Origin: JARRQB01 sp965368585 | Lineage (GTDB): Bacteria; Pseudomonadota; Gammaproteobacteria; Chromatiales; Chromatiaceae | Direction: 5' to 3' | DNA: 22,437 bases | Assembly: GCA_965368585.1 (NCBI GenBank) | Contig: CBDUNM010000077.1 | Coordinates: forward strand, 1-22,437 | Shown here: piece after piece, positions 1-7,591 of the stretch | Numbering within the stretch: the stretch's first letter is position 1 | Layout of the letters: the number at the start of each line of letters is the position of its first letter | Made by a program: the position numbers and the translations under genes | Notes under the pieces: generated by a model | What the model saw: only the letters and a program-made list of their open reading frames with translations | Told to the model about the DNA's origin: nothing | The model's database searches: none

Positions 1-211
1 CCTGGATGCGCCAGCCGCTCGACACCTCGCGTAGTTCGATGCCGCGACCCGCGTAATCCGCTGACAGCGCTTGCAATGCCTCGCGCACCCCATTGCGTCC
101 GGGCTGTTCGTCCTCCGTGAACAGCGACAACATCATGTCGATGGTCAAAGGACGGCCGGCGGCCAGCAGGGCCGCTTCCAGTATCAGCTTCAAGTTGTCC
201 GGCGGAGCCAT
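1..211 (-). CDS. scpB: Segregation and condensation protein B, N-terminal part (cut by window edge)
   Basis: This is the first 70 codons of ScpB, the winged-helix partner of ScpA and SMC in the bacterial condensin-like complex that compacts and segregates the chromosome. The visible protein starts MAPPDNLKLILEAALLAAGR and continues with a PLTIDMMLSLF helix and an ELREVSSGWRIQ strand, which fits the first ScpB winged-helix domain. The ATG lies 2 bases after the scpA TGA, so translation is probably coupled. The C-terminal part runs off the window. ScpA immediately upstream makes the call secure despite the short length. Confidence 0.9.
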   Translation of the reverse strand, partial: MAPPDNLKLILEAALLAAGRPLTIDMMLSLFTEDEQPGRNGVREALQALSADYAGRGIELREVSSGWRIQ

Positions 212-213
212 GC

Positions 214-1056
214 TCAGTTACTCCTGACCTTGACATGGATGGGCGCAAACGCCTCCGCCTGAACCAGTTCGATCAGAGTCTGCTTCATCAATTCCAGTAT
301 CGCCATGAAGGTCACCACGACGCCCTGGAGCCCTTCCCTGACCTCGAACAAAGCGGTGAACTCGGTGAAGTGCTCGGCATTGACCCGTTCCAGTATCAGG
401 CTCATACGCTCGCGCAGCGATAGCGGCTCGCGCGCAATGTGGTGGCTGGAAAACATGTCCGCGCGCAGCATCACGTCTTTGAGCGCCACCAACACTTCTT
501 TGAGGTCGACGGTCGGCGGAATGCGCTGAATGTGTTTGTCAGGCACCTCCACCACCGTGAGAAACACGTCGCGGCCCACCTGGGGTAGCGCGTGCACGTC
601 TTCCGCCGCCTGCTTGAACCGTTCGTATTCCTGCAACCGCCGAATCAGTTCGGCGCGCGGGTCGTCGCCCTCTTCCTCTTCCTGGACGGGTCGCGGCAGC
701 AACATGCGCGATTTGATCTCCGCCAGCATGGCCGCCATCACCAGATACTCGGCCGCCAGTTCCAGGCGCATTTCCCGCATCATCTCGATGTACTGCATGT
801 ATTGCGCGGTGATCTGGGCGATCGGGATATCGAGAATATCCAGGTTTTGACGCTTGATCAGGTACAACAACAAGTCGAGCGGCCCCTCGAAGGCGTCGAG
901 AAACACCTCCAGCGCATCCGGCGGAATGTAGAGGTCTTTGGGCGGCTCGAATCGCGGCTCGCCCTGCACGACCGCGAACGGCATTTCCTGCTGCTCCGGG
1001 TGATCCGGCGAGATGGCAGCGGATGGTTGCGGTGAGGTGTCGGGCGAATGGGTCAT
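214..1056 (-). CDS. scpA: Segregation and condensation protein A
   Basis: ScpA is the kleisin that bridges SMC heads and binds ScpB in chromosome condensation. The 280-residue product has the family core: DALEVFLDAFEGPLDLLLYL at about residues 47-66, followed by IKRQNLDILDIPIAQIT and an acidic linker (QEEEEGDD) near 125-132. The C-terminal winged-helix part contains FTALFEVREGLQGVVVTFMAIL-like sequence. The ATG at 1056 has no clear ribosome site. An internal ATG at 984 (MPFAVVQGE) is preceded by GGAG and AGGAA and may be the true start, since residues 1-24 are low-complexity Pro/Ser/Gln sequence. It lies between trpS and scpB on the same strand and is probably co-transcribed with them. Confidence 0.93.
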   Translation of the reverse strand: MTHSPDTSPQPSAAISPDHPEQQEMPFAVVQGEPRFEPPKDLYIPPDALEVFLDAFEGPLDLLLYLIKRQNLDILDIPIAQITAQYMQYIEMMREMRLELAAEYLVMAAMLAEIKSRMLLPRPVQEEEEGDDPRAELIRRLQEYERFKQAAEDVHALPQVGRDVFLTVVEVPDKHIQRIPPTVDLKEVLVALKDVMLRADMFSSHHIAREPLSLRERMSLILERVNAEHFTEFTALFEVREGLQGVVVTFMAILELMKQTLIELVQAEAFAPIHVKVRSN

Positions 1057-1077
1057 CGCTTTAGCGGATTGCGCAAG

Positions 1078-2289
1078 TCAATCGAGTGACATCGCATGAC
1101 GTACCTCATCCATGGTTTCCCGCGCCATATCACGCGCGGCTTCGCAACCCTCGTTGATGATATTACGCACCAGATCCGGCTGCTGCGCATACTCGCGCGC
1201 ACGTTCCTGCATTGGGCGAAGTTCGTAGTTAACCGCATCGATGACGGGCTGTTTACATTCCAGACAACCGATCGCCGCTGAGCGACAGCCTTCCTGCACC
1301 CAGCTTTGCACCCCCGCCGACGAGTACACCTCGTGAAACTGCCAAACCGGACATTTGTCAGGGTTACCCGGATCGGTACGCCGCACGCGCGCAGGGTCGG
1401 TCGGCATGGTACGCAGATTCTGCTCCACCTCTTCCGGAGACATATCCAACGGGATCGTGTTGCCGTAGGATTTCGACATCTTTTGGCCATCCAACCCGGG
1501 CATTTTGGACGCCTTGGTGAGCAAGGGTTGCGGCTCCGGCAGGATGACCTTGCCACCGCCTTCGAGGTAACCGAACAGGCGGTCGCGATCGGCGATACTG
1601 ATATTTTGCTGCGATTCCAACAGCGCCTGGGCCGCCGCCAGGGCCTCTTCATCGCCTTTTTCCTGAAACCCGCGACGATACTTCTTGTAGAGCTTGGCCG
1701 CCTTCTTGCCCATCTTCTTTACGGCTTCTTCAGCCTTCTCCGCGAAATCGGGTTCGCGGCCATAGATGTGGTTGAAGCGCCGAGCCACTTCGCGGGTCAA
1801 TTCCACATGTGCCACCTGGTCTTCGCCGACCGGGACCATACCAGCCCGATACATCAGAATGTCGGCCGATTGCAGCAGCGGATAGCCCAGGAAACCGTAG
1901 GTCGCGAGGTCCTTATCCTTGAGTCTTTCCTGCTGATCCTTATAGCTGGGCACCCGCTCGAGCCAGCCCAGCGGCGTGATCATCGACAGCAGCAGATGCA
2001 ACTCGGCGTGTTCCGGCACATGCGACTGGATAAACAACGTCGCTTCCCCCGGATTCACCCCGGCCGCCAACCAATCGATGACCATGTCCCAGGTGGCCTG
2101 CGGAATCTGCGACGGGTCGTCGTACTGGGTGGTGAGCGCATGCCAGTCGGCGACGAAGAAAAAGCACTGATACTCGTGCTGGAGTTCGACCCAGTTCTTG
2201 AGCACCCCGTGATAATGCCCCAGGTGCAAGCGACCGGTGGGGCGCATACCCGACAGTACGCGTGCATGTTGTGCGGAAACCGCGTTCAA
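1078..2289 (-). CDS. trpS: Tryptophan--tRNA ligase with insertion and probable Fe-S cysteine motif
   Basis: Class I aminoacyl-tRNA synthetase that charges tRNA-Trp in the cytoplasm. The HIGH-type motif is HLGHYHG (22-28), and the KMSKS loop is intact at 270-274. At 403 residues it is about 70 longer than the E. coli enzyme. Much of the excess is a Lys/Glu/Ala-rich segment at roughly 183-247. The C-terminal half holds Cys313, Cys335, Cys342 and Cys345 (C-x21-C-x6-C-x2-C), close to the [4Fe-4S] motif described for Thermotoga maritima TrpRS. The start is a TTG with AGGAG six bases upstream; that ribosome site overlaps the stop codon of the protease gene before it. The next in-frame ATG is codon 15 (2247), inside the conserved RPTGRLHLGH region, so TTG is preferred. 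Confidence 0.95.
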   Translation of the reverse strand: MNAVSAQHARVLSGMRPTGRLHLGHYHGVLKNWVELQHEYQCFFFVADWHALTTQYDDPSQIPQATWDMVIDWLAAGVNPGEATLFIQSHVPEHAELHLLLSMITPLGWLERVPSYKDQQERLKDKDLATYGFLGYPLLQSADILMYRAGMVPVGEDQVAHVELTREVARRFNHIYGREPDFAEKAEEAVKKMGKKAAKLYKKYRRGFQEKGDEEALAAAQALLESQQNISIADRDRLFGYLEGGGKVILPEPQPLLTKASKMPGLDGQKMSKSYGNTIPLDMSPEEVEQNLRTMPTDPARVRRTDPGNPDKCPVWQFHEVYSSAGVQSWVQEGCRSAAIGCLECKQPVIDAVNYELRPMQERAREYAQQPDLVRNIINEGCEAARDMARETMDEVRHAMSLD

Positions 2290-2298
2290 TTCTTACTC

Positions 2299-2979
2299 CT
2301 ATCGAATCAACATCGGAAACAGGCCGAGCACGACCTTTGACGCGGGCAGTACTTCGATCGTCGCCTGCACCACCGGCCATAAAAACCAGCCCAACAAGCC
2401 GCTCAGCAGCATGATGATCAGTATGGGAAAACCAAAGGGTTCGATTTTCGCGTAAATCCTGGCGGCGCCGAGCGGCAGCAAACCGGTGACCACCCGGCCG
2501 CCGTCCAATGGCGGGAGCGGGAGCAGATTCAACGCCATCAGAATGACATTGATGAATACGCCCGCCGCGCTCATGAATACCAGGGGCAAGGCGATCTGCG
2601 GTACGCTCTGCAGCAACGAGGTCGACAGCAACGCCAGTAACGCCCAGATCAGGGCCATGATCAAATTGACACCCGGTCCCGCCACCGCCACCAACGCCAT
2701 GTCGCGGCGCGGATTGTGCAGATTCTGCGGATTGACCGGTACCGGCTTGGCCCACCCGAACAGAAACCCGGTCGTAGCGAACATCGCCATCGGCAGGATG
2801 ACCGTGCCCAGCCAGTCGATATGCTTGATCGGGTTCAGCGTGATGCGCCCGAGTGCTCGCGCGGTGTTGTCGCCAAGCCGGTCCGCCACCCATCCGTGCG
2901 CCGCTTCGTGCACGGTCACCGCCAGGATCAAGGGCAAGGCGAGCGCAGCCAGTTTCTGTACCAGTGTCAGTTCATCCAT
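2299..2979 (-). CDS. Site-2 protease family (M50) membrane metalloprotease
   Basis: Intramembrane zinc metalloprotease of the M50 site-2 protease group, in the short form without a PDZ domain. The 226-residue protein has the zinc motif HEAAH in its first hydrophobic segment (about residue 23) and the second motif LNLLPLPPLDGGRV near 152-165, whose Asp is the third zinc ligand. Four to six hydrophobic segments are visible. The ATG at 2979 (MDELTLVQKL) was chosen because the reading frame upstream is unlike the family and overlaps yciO. Genes of this type often sit beside trpS and scpA in gammaproteobacteria. The substrate cannot be inferred; an anti-sigma factor or membrane-protein fragments are only possibilities. 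Confidence 0.9.
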   Translation of the reverse strand: MDELTLVQKLAALALPLILAVTVHEAAHGWVADRLGDNTARALGRITLNPIKHIDWLGTVILPMAMFATTGFLFGWAKPVPVNPQNLHNPRRDMALVAVAGPGVNLIMALIWALLALLSTSLLQSVPQIALPLVFMSAAGVFINVILMALNLLPLPPLDGGRVVTGLLPLGAARIYAKIEPFGFPILIIMLLSGLLGWFLWPVVQATIEVLPASKVVLGLFPMLIR

Positions 2980-3001
2980 CGGGGTAGTATAAAGCCTGAG
3001 A

Positions 3002-3628
3002 TCAGAGGGACTCGAACAAACTCGCGTCGCCTTTGCCGACGCGGACCACCCGCGGCGGTTCTTCGTCCAGATTGACGACCGTGGTCGGTTCAAAGCCGCA
3101 AAAGCCGCCGTCGATGATCAGATCGACCAGGTTCCCTAGGGTGTCCTTCATTTCGTATGGGTCCATCATTGGCGCATCTTCGCCCGGCAGGATCAACGTC
3201 GTGCTCATGATCGGCTCATTCAACTCCTGCGCCAGATCCAGGGCAATCTGATTGTCGGGAATACGTATGCCGATGCTCTTACGCTTGGCGTGCATCAACC
3301 GCCGGGGGACAACTTTGGTTGCCTTCAGGATAAAGGTATACGCACCGGGAGTGAGGCGCTTGATCAGGCGGTAGTCCGAATTATTCATCTTGGTGTACTG
3401 CGACACCTCTGAGAGGTCGCGGCATACCAGGGTGAAGTTGTGATCTTCTTTCAGCCGCCGGATCTGCCGGATGCGATCCAGGGCCGGTTTGTCTCCGATA
3501 TGGCAACCCAGCGCATAGCTCGAATCGGTGGGGTAGATGATAACGCCGCTGCCACGCACGATTTCCGCGGCCTGGCGGATCAGCCGCACTTGCGGATTCT
3601 CCGGATGGATCTGAAAAAATTGCGCCAT
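3002..3628 (-). CDS. yciO: YciO-type L-threonylcarbamoyladenylate synthase family protein
   Basis: Member of the Sua5/YciO/YrdC fold. The 208 residues match the short single-domain YciO form, and E. coli YciO is of similar length. Visible family features are GVIIYPTDSSYALGC (about 29-43), KEDHNFTLVCRDL, the RLTPGAYTFIL segment and GIRIPDN. The C-terminus VVRVGKGD is typical of the family. YrdC and Sua5 make threonylcarbamoyl-AMP for t6A in tRNA; the role of YciO itself is less settled, so the reaction is inferred from the fold. It sits 18 bases after the trpH-like gene, as yciO neighbours trpH in E. coli. Confidence 0.9.
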   Translation of the reverse strand: MAQFFQIHPENPQVRLIRQAAEIVRGSGVIIYPTDSSYALGCHIGDKPALDRIRQIRRLKEDHNFTLVCRDLSEVSQYTKMNNSDYRLIKRLTPGAYTFILKATKVVPRRLMHAKRKSIGIRIPDNQIALDLAQELNEPIMSTTLILPGEDAPMMDPYEMKDTLGNLVDLIIDGGFCGFEPTTVVNLDEEPPRVVRVGKGDASLFESL

Positions 3629-3646
3629 CTGTCAACTCGATCGATA

Positions 3647-4492
3647 TCAAGCCGCTACGGCCCAATCGTTCCAAATGGGACGGACATCCGGCGGCAGATC
3701 GGGCAGTTGACCCAGTTCTACCCAAGGGTTTTCCGGCCCGTGATAATCAGACCCGGCCGATGCTTTCAAGCCGAAATCATTGGCATGGCGGGCCATGGTG
3801 AAGCATTCGTCCCGGCTGTGGCTGCCGGACACCACCTCCAACGCCGCTCCCCCGGCATCCGCAAACGCCGCAATCAGCCGCCGCAGCTTGTTTCGGGTTA
3901 CCCGGTAGCGGGCCGGATGCGCAATCACCGCCTGTCCGCCGGCGCCAACAATCCAGTGCACAGCGTCTTCGAGCGTCGCCCAGTCACCCGGAACGTGCCC
4001 CGGCTTGCCCTTGACCAGGTAGCGTTTGAAGACCGCGCGGGTCGAATCGGCGTAACCTTGCGCGGCGATAAAGCGTGCGAAGTGAGTCCGGCTCACCAGG
4101 CGACCGTTGGACAAGGCGTTGGCGCCCTCCAATGCCCCCTGGATGCCCGCGTCGCGGGCCAGGCGTCGCGCGATCTCGGTCGCCCGCCAGTCGCGAAACG
4201 CGCGCAGACCACTCAGGCCGGCTGCCAGGTCTGCGCTGCCCGGATCGATGTTCAGCCCGACAATATGCACCGTACCGCCTTCCCAGGTTACCGAGACCTC
4301 CACCCCGGCAACCAGATTGATCCCGACCATGGCCGCGACGGTATGCGCCTCCGCCAAACCGTCGAGCGTATCGTGGTCGGTCAGCGCCAGCGTGCGCACG
4401 CCGGCATCCGCCGCCCGCAATACGAGTTCGGTCGGGGACAAAGTGCCGTCGGATGCCGTGGAATGAGCGTGAAGGTCGTAGGAAGTCTGCAT
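3647..4492 (-). CDS. PHP-domain phosphoesterase, RNase AM / TrpH (YciV) type
   Basis: PHP-family metal-dependent phosphoesterase. The E. coli homologue TrpH/YciV acts on 3',5'-nucleotide bisphosphates and as a 5'-3' exoribonuclease (RNase AM) trimming rRNA 5' ends. The 281-residue protein starts MQTSYDLHAHSTASDG, with the first metal motif DLHAHS at 6-11. TDHDT near 36-40 is the second motif. Later ligands are in the GVEVSV, RTHFARF, VIAHPARY and SGSDYHGP segments. The ATG at 4492 is chosen because the motif lies at the very N-terminus and the upstream extension is not family-like. It is the first gene of the leftward cluster and divergent from the gene at 4667. Confidence 0.9.
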   Translation of the reverse strand: MQTSYDLHAHSTASDGTLSPTELVLRAADAGVRTLALTDHDTLDGLAEAHTVAAMVGINLVAGVEVSVTWEGGTVHIVGLNIDPGSADLAAGLSGLRAFRDWRATEIARRLARDAGIQGALEGANALSNGRLVSRTHFARFIAAQGYADSTRAVFKRYLVKGKPGHVPGDWATLEDAVHWIVGAGGQAVIAHPARYRVTRNKLRRLIAAFADAGGAALEVVSGSHSRDECFTMARHANDFGLKASAGSDYHGPENPWVELGQLPDLPPDVRPIWNDWAVAA

Positions 4493-4666
4493 AGCCCGCC
4501 ATTCTACCGCATTACAGCGACGATACCCTCTCACGATTCGCTGCATGCCGAATCGACCGGAGACACGGTGCCGACCGTCGCCGGGACGGCTGTCCATTTA
4601 CGGGCAAAAATTATTCGTGAAAGATTTTGGCGCCCAAGTACAGGAAAATCGGGCTAAAATCGCGCC

Positions 4667-5404
4667 ATGAAAATTCCCCTAGCCGATTTAGCCTATATTG
4701 CAGAGCAGTTCGATGATCTCGCGACCGAAGTCGCCGACGCCTGGTCCGACCAGGGTACGGAAGACGAAGCGCTGCCCCCGGCCGCCATCAAGCAAGCGAT
4801 GGAGCAACTGGTGTCGGTGCTGCAGGCACTCGCGAGTCGCACGGACGATCCCGCGTTGAACAAGCCTCCCCGAGAACTGGGTGTGCTCGGGGAACACGGG
4901 CTGCACCTGCTGTGTGACCTGGCGACTCGCGCCGAGTACGTCGGTTTGCGGCGGCAGGCGCGCGGTTTGAAAGACCTGTGTTTCCCCTTCGCGCTTTGGA
5001 TCTTTCGGCACGGCGGTGAGTTCACGACATTGGAGCCGGTGGTCGACGCCATCGCGGAATTGGCCAATAGACTCAGCACCCCCGAGGATCTCGCAAACCT
5101 CTTCGTGATGATCGACGAATTGCTGGAGATCGTCGAACCGCCGTCGCTTAGTTCTTCTGAGCGCTGGACCCAGCAACCCTGGCGCATTCTTGTGCTAAAC
5201 CGTGCTATTGTCGCGACCCGAAGCATGAAACCCGAATTGATCGAGCGCGCCTATGGTGGTGTGGCGGAGTTGCTGCCCGAGGAGGCACCGCGGTTCTTCG
5301 AAGAGGCGCTGGAGCAAATGGATGTGATCGGTTACCCGGACCGTGTACGCCGCGTCGTTGTACAGTTCTATAAAACCCACTGCGGAAACCGCACCCTACA
5401 CTGA
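4667..5404 (+). CDS. Unrecognised helical protein upstream of yciB
   Basis: A 245-residue soluble, acidic protein that I do not recognise. No signal peptide, membrane segment or catalytic motif is evident. The sequence looks almost wholly alpha-helical, with Leu/Ala/Glu-rich stretches such as AIKQAMEQLVSVLQALASR, DLANLFVMIDELLEIVEP and EEAPRFFEEALEQM. This could be a TPR- or HEAT-like helical array, but no repeat register could be fixed. Codon use matches the neighbours and the frame is open throughout, so it is a real gene. It ends 13 bases before yciB and probably forms an operon with yciB and yciI, which hints at an envelope or division role. That link rests only on position. Confidence 0.8.
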   Translation: MKIPLADLAYIAEQFDDLATEVADAWSDQGTEDEALPPAAIKQAMEQLVSVLQALASRTDDPALNKPPRELGVLGEHGLHLLCDLATRAEYVGLRRQARGLKDLCFPFALWIFRHGGEFTTLEPVVDAIAELANRLSTPEDLANLFVMIDELLEIVEPPSLSSSERWTQQPWRILVLNRAIVATRSMKPELIERAYGGVAELLPEEAPRFFEEALEQMDVIGYPDRVRRVVVQFYKTHCGNRTLH

Positions 5405-5417
5405 AGCACCGCTGCCG

Positions 5418-5966
5418 ATGAAGTTTCTCACCGATCTGTTGCCTGTCATCCTGTTTTTTATCGCGTACAAGCTATTCGATATCTATCTCGCGACCGGCGT
5501 CGCCATTGCGGCGGCGGCCGCACAGGTCGCATGGAACCATTTTCGGCACCGTCGGGTCGAAAACATCCAGTGGATAACCCTGGGCCTGTTGCTGGTATTC
5601 GGCGGCCTGACCATCGCGTTGCGCGATCCAACCTTCATCAAGTGGAAGCCCACGGTCGTCAACTGGCTGTTCGCCGCGGCGTTTTTACTGTCGGGGCTGT
5701 TTATGGAACGCAACCTTCTGCGACGCATGATGGACCATGCGATCGACCTGCCGGAGGTGATTTGGTCCCGGTTGAATACGGCCTGGATCGCCTTTTTCGT
5801 GGTTTCGGGCATCAGCAACCTCTATGTCGCGTACAGCTATTCCGAGGAGGTCTGGGTCAATTTCAAACTGTTCGGCCTGATGGGCCTGACCCTGGTGTTC
5901 ATTGTCGCGCAGGGTTTTTATCTCGCGCGACACCTACCGCAAACCGAAAACGCGACCGAGGAGTAA
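5418..5966 (+). CDS. yciB: Septation protein A / inner membrane protein YciB
   Basis: Polytopic inner membrane protein of the IspZ/YciB family, which in enterics contacts cell-elongation and division proteins and affects envelope integrity. The 182 residues match the family length and its start, MKFLTDLLPVILFFIAYK. Five hydrophobic segments can be counted. Conserved stretches include IQWITLGLLLVFGGLTIAL-like sequence, FIKWKPTVVNWLFA, NLLRRMM and the C-terminal VNFKLFGLMGLTLVFIVAQ. The ATG at 5418 is chosen because it gives the usual N-terminus; an upstream in-frame start would overlap the preceding gene. yciI follows 6 bases later, as in many gammaproteobacteria. Confidence 0.95.
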   Translation: MKFLTDLLPVILFFIAYKLFDIYLATGVAIAAAAAQVAWNHFRHRRVENIQWITLGLLLVFGGLTIALRDPTFIKWKPTVVNWLFAAAFLLSGLFMERNLLRRMMDHAIDLPEVIWSRLNTAWIAFFVVSGISNLYVAYSYSEEVWVNFKLFGLMGLTLVFIVAQGFYLARHLPQTENATEE

Positions 5967-5972
5967 TGAACT

Positions 5973-6275
5973 GTGTTCTACGCCATTATAGCCACCGATC
6001 GCGACGATTCGCTCGCCAACCGGCTGGCCGCGCGACCGGCGCACGTCGAACGATTGCAATCATTACAGGCGGCCGGCCGGTTGCTGTTGGCCGGTCCTCA
6101 TCCGGCATTGGACAGCGACGATCCCGGCACAGCCGGATTCACAGGCAGCCTTATCGTTGCCGAATTCCCGAGCCTGGAGGACGCCAGGCGATGGGCTGAC
6201 ACCGACCCGTACGTAGCGGCCGGCGTGTATGCCGAGGTCATCGTCAAACCGTTCAAAAGAGTCTTTCCGTCTTAA
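5973..6275 (+). CDS. yciI: YciI family protein
   Basis: Small cytoplasmic protein of the YciI/YCII (dimeric alpha-beta barrel) family. The 100 residues are the usual size. The N-terminus FYAIIATDRDDSLANRLAAR and the middle segment GRLLLAGPHPALDSDDPG show the family pattern, including a His-Pro and Asp-rich pocket. The C-terminal WADTDPYVAAGVYAEVIVKPF is highly typical. The start is a GTG with GAGGAG nine bases upstream; that ribosome site is inside the last codons of yciB. The nearby ATG at 5966 is in another frame. The function is unclear in most bacteria; a catalytic role on small chlorinated or lactone-like substrates is known only for distant relatives. Confidence 0.93.
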   Translation: MFYAIIATDRDDSLANRLAARPAHVERLQSLQAAGRLLLAGPHPALDSDDPGTAGFTGSLIVAEFPSLEDARRWADTDPYVAAGVYAEVIVKPFKRVFPS

Positions 6276-6300
6276 CGCCCGTCCATCTCAAGGAGACAAT

Positions 6301-7140
6301 ATGCGTAAACTAGTACCCATCGTTGCAGCGGTCTGTTTGACGACCGTCAGCATGGCAGACGAAGCCCCAGCAACTGCGCCTGAGAGCGCAAAATCGCCAC
6401 GCACCCTCGTTACGGTCGACGGGGAGGCGTTAACCGAGCTGGATTTTGCGTTGTTTCGTGCGCAGCGAGGGGGGGCCGACCAATCTCCCGAAGCGCAAAT
6501 GATGCTGCTCAACCAGTTGGTCAACACCACCATGCTGGCAAAAGCCGCGCGCGAGGACGGACTGGACAAGCTTCCCGAAGTCGCAACGGCCGCCAAAATC
6601 GCTGAGAATCACGTGCTGGCGGAAGTCGCGATTCGCAATTATCTGAAAAACAACCCCATTACCGACGACGACATCCAGAAAGCCTACGAAACACACTACG
6701 TCAACGAACCGGTCACCGAATTCAAGGCGCGCCATATTCTGGTGAAAACGGAAGAGACGGCGAGCGAACTGATCAAGGAGCTCGACGGTGGGGCAGATTT
6801 TTCGGAATTGGCAAAGGAGCACTCCACCGGGCCCACCGGCAAAAAAGGCGGTGAACTGGGCTGGTTTGGCGCCGAACAGATGGTCCCGGCTTTCTCCGAA
6901 GCAGTTGCCAAGCTGGACAAGGGTAAGTACACGACCGCGCCGGTGAAAAGCCAGTTCGGCTGGCACGTCATCCTGCTTGACGATCAACGCGAAGCACCCG
7001 TGCCGGCACTCGACGAGGTGCGCCCGACCATCGTGGAGGGTCTGCAACGCGAAAAGGCATCCGCTTACATGGGTGAAGTACGCGAGAAGACCAAGATCGA
7101 GGTGCAGGAGGCGTTCAAGAAGCCACCCGCCGAGAATTGA
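6301..7140 (+). CDS. Periplasmic peptidyl-prolyl cis-trans isomerase, parvulin (PpiC/SurA) type
   Basis: Secreted foldase. Residues 1-19 form a signal peptide (MRKLVPIVAAVCLTTVSMA) with probable cleavage before DEAP. A SurA/PrsA-like helical chaperone segment covers about 35-135. It is followed by one parvulin domain at about 141-235, with the hallmark stretches ARHILVKTEE, GADFSELAKEHS, GGELGWFG and PVKSQFGWHVILLDD. The 279-residue length fits single-parvulin proteins rather than two-domain SurA (about 430). The ATG is preceded by AAGGAG with good spacing. It lies 25 bases after yciI and ends in front of a strong hairpin at 7166-7197. It probably assists folding of exported proteins. Confidence 0.93.
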   Translation: MRKLVPIVAAVCLTTVSMADEAPATAPESAKSPRTLVTVDGEALTELDFALFRAQRGGADQSPEAQMMLLNQLVNTTMLAKAAREDGLDKLPEVATAAKIAENHVLAEVAIRNYLKNNPITDDDIQKAYETHYVNEPVTEFKARHILVKTEETASELIKELDGGADFSELAKEHSTGPTGKKGGELGWFGAEQMVPAFSEAVAKLDKGKYTTAPVKSQFGWHVILLDDQREAPVPALDEVRPTIVEGLQREKASAYMGEVREKTKIEVQEAFKKPPAEN

Positions 7141-7165
7141 TTTCGCGAGAACTCGGAGACGTTCA

Positions 7166-7197
7166 GGGCGACTGGCAGCGACGCCAGCTAGTCGCCC
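7166..7197. terminator. Strong hairpin between two convergent genes
   Basis: GGGCGACT (7166-7173) pairs with AGTCGCCC (7190-7197). An inner GGC/GCC extends the stem with an AGCT bulge. It lies 25 bases past the parvulin stop and overlaps the stop codon of the opposing 96-residue gene. The plus-strand side is followed by a weak T-containing stretch (TTGTCGTTT), so it probably acts mainly on the parvulin transcript. Confidence 0.6.
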
Positions 7198-7478
7198 TTG
7201 TCGTTTCGCGGACGATTGATCTTGGAGATGGGAACCACGTCGGCTGCGCGTTTCTCGTCGGCAAAATAGGGCTTTTCCATTGCCACTCCGGCCAAGCCGG
7301 CCAACTCGCGCTCACGCAGAGAGATCAAACCCAGGCAGTTGCGTATGTCCTCGATCGTGCCGTCGCTCAGAGGGTGCTTCATCGCCCGGTCGGGTGGCGT
7401 CGTGTCCTTGACCACCTGCGCCAACACCTTACGCATAATCATGAGAATCTCACGCTCTTTCTTGCTGTTGTCAGCCAT
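7188..7478 (-). CDS. Unrecognised small charged protein downstream of rpoS
   Basis: A 96-residue protein without a confident family assignment. It has a helical, basic N-terminus (KKEREILMIMRKVLAQVVKD), then TTPPDRAMKHPLSDGTIEDI with two proline turns. A helix LISLRERELAGLAG follows, and the C-terminal tail is polar and Lys/Asp-rich. No signal peptide, membrane segment or cysteines are present, so a cytoplasmic protein is expected. The motif-like block TTPPDRAMKHPLSD suggests a conserved fold, and my impression is that similar proteins occur in Chromatiales; this could not be checked. It follows rpoS on the same strand after 113 bases and may be read from the rpoS transcript or its own promoter. 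Confidence 0.7.
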   Translation of the reverse strand: MADNSKKEREILMIMRKVLAQVVKDTTPPDRAMKHPLSDGTIEDIRNCLGLISLRERELAGLAGVAMEKPYFADEKRAADVVPISKINRPRNDKGD

Positions 7479-7525
7479 AACGCCTTTACCGCCGCACCAA
7501 AGACCAAGCGTCTAAGGATAGCGCA

Positions 7526-7537
7526 AACCGGCCGGTT
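7526..7537. repeat. 12-bp perfect palindrome AACCGGCCGGTT
   Basis: A perfect 12-base palindrome in the 113-base gap between rpoS and the small gene at 7188-7478. It could be an operator or part of a weak terminator. No T-run follows on the minus strand in a clear way. The function is unknown. Confidence 0.4.
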
Positions 7538-7591
7538 AAAACCACGCGTAATAAGGCATTCGGGGATATCTGGCGTTTTTCGCCTGCCCGG

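Noticed and set aside
1306..2340. 344-residue plus-strand open frame opposite trpS
   Set aside because: It is antisense to a clear tRNA synthetase, and its composition (His/Arg/Gln-rich) is that of a complementary strand.
3440..4657. 405-residue plus-strand open frame opposite yciO and the PHP gene
   Set aside because: It is a shadow of two conserved minus-strand genes and has no protein-like features.
4627..4659. Sigma70 promoter TTGGCG / TAAAAT before the gene at 4667
   Set aside because: The spacer is 21 bases, too long, and the start would coincide with the ATG.
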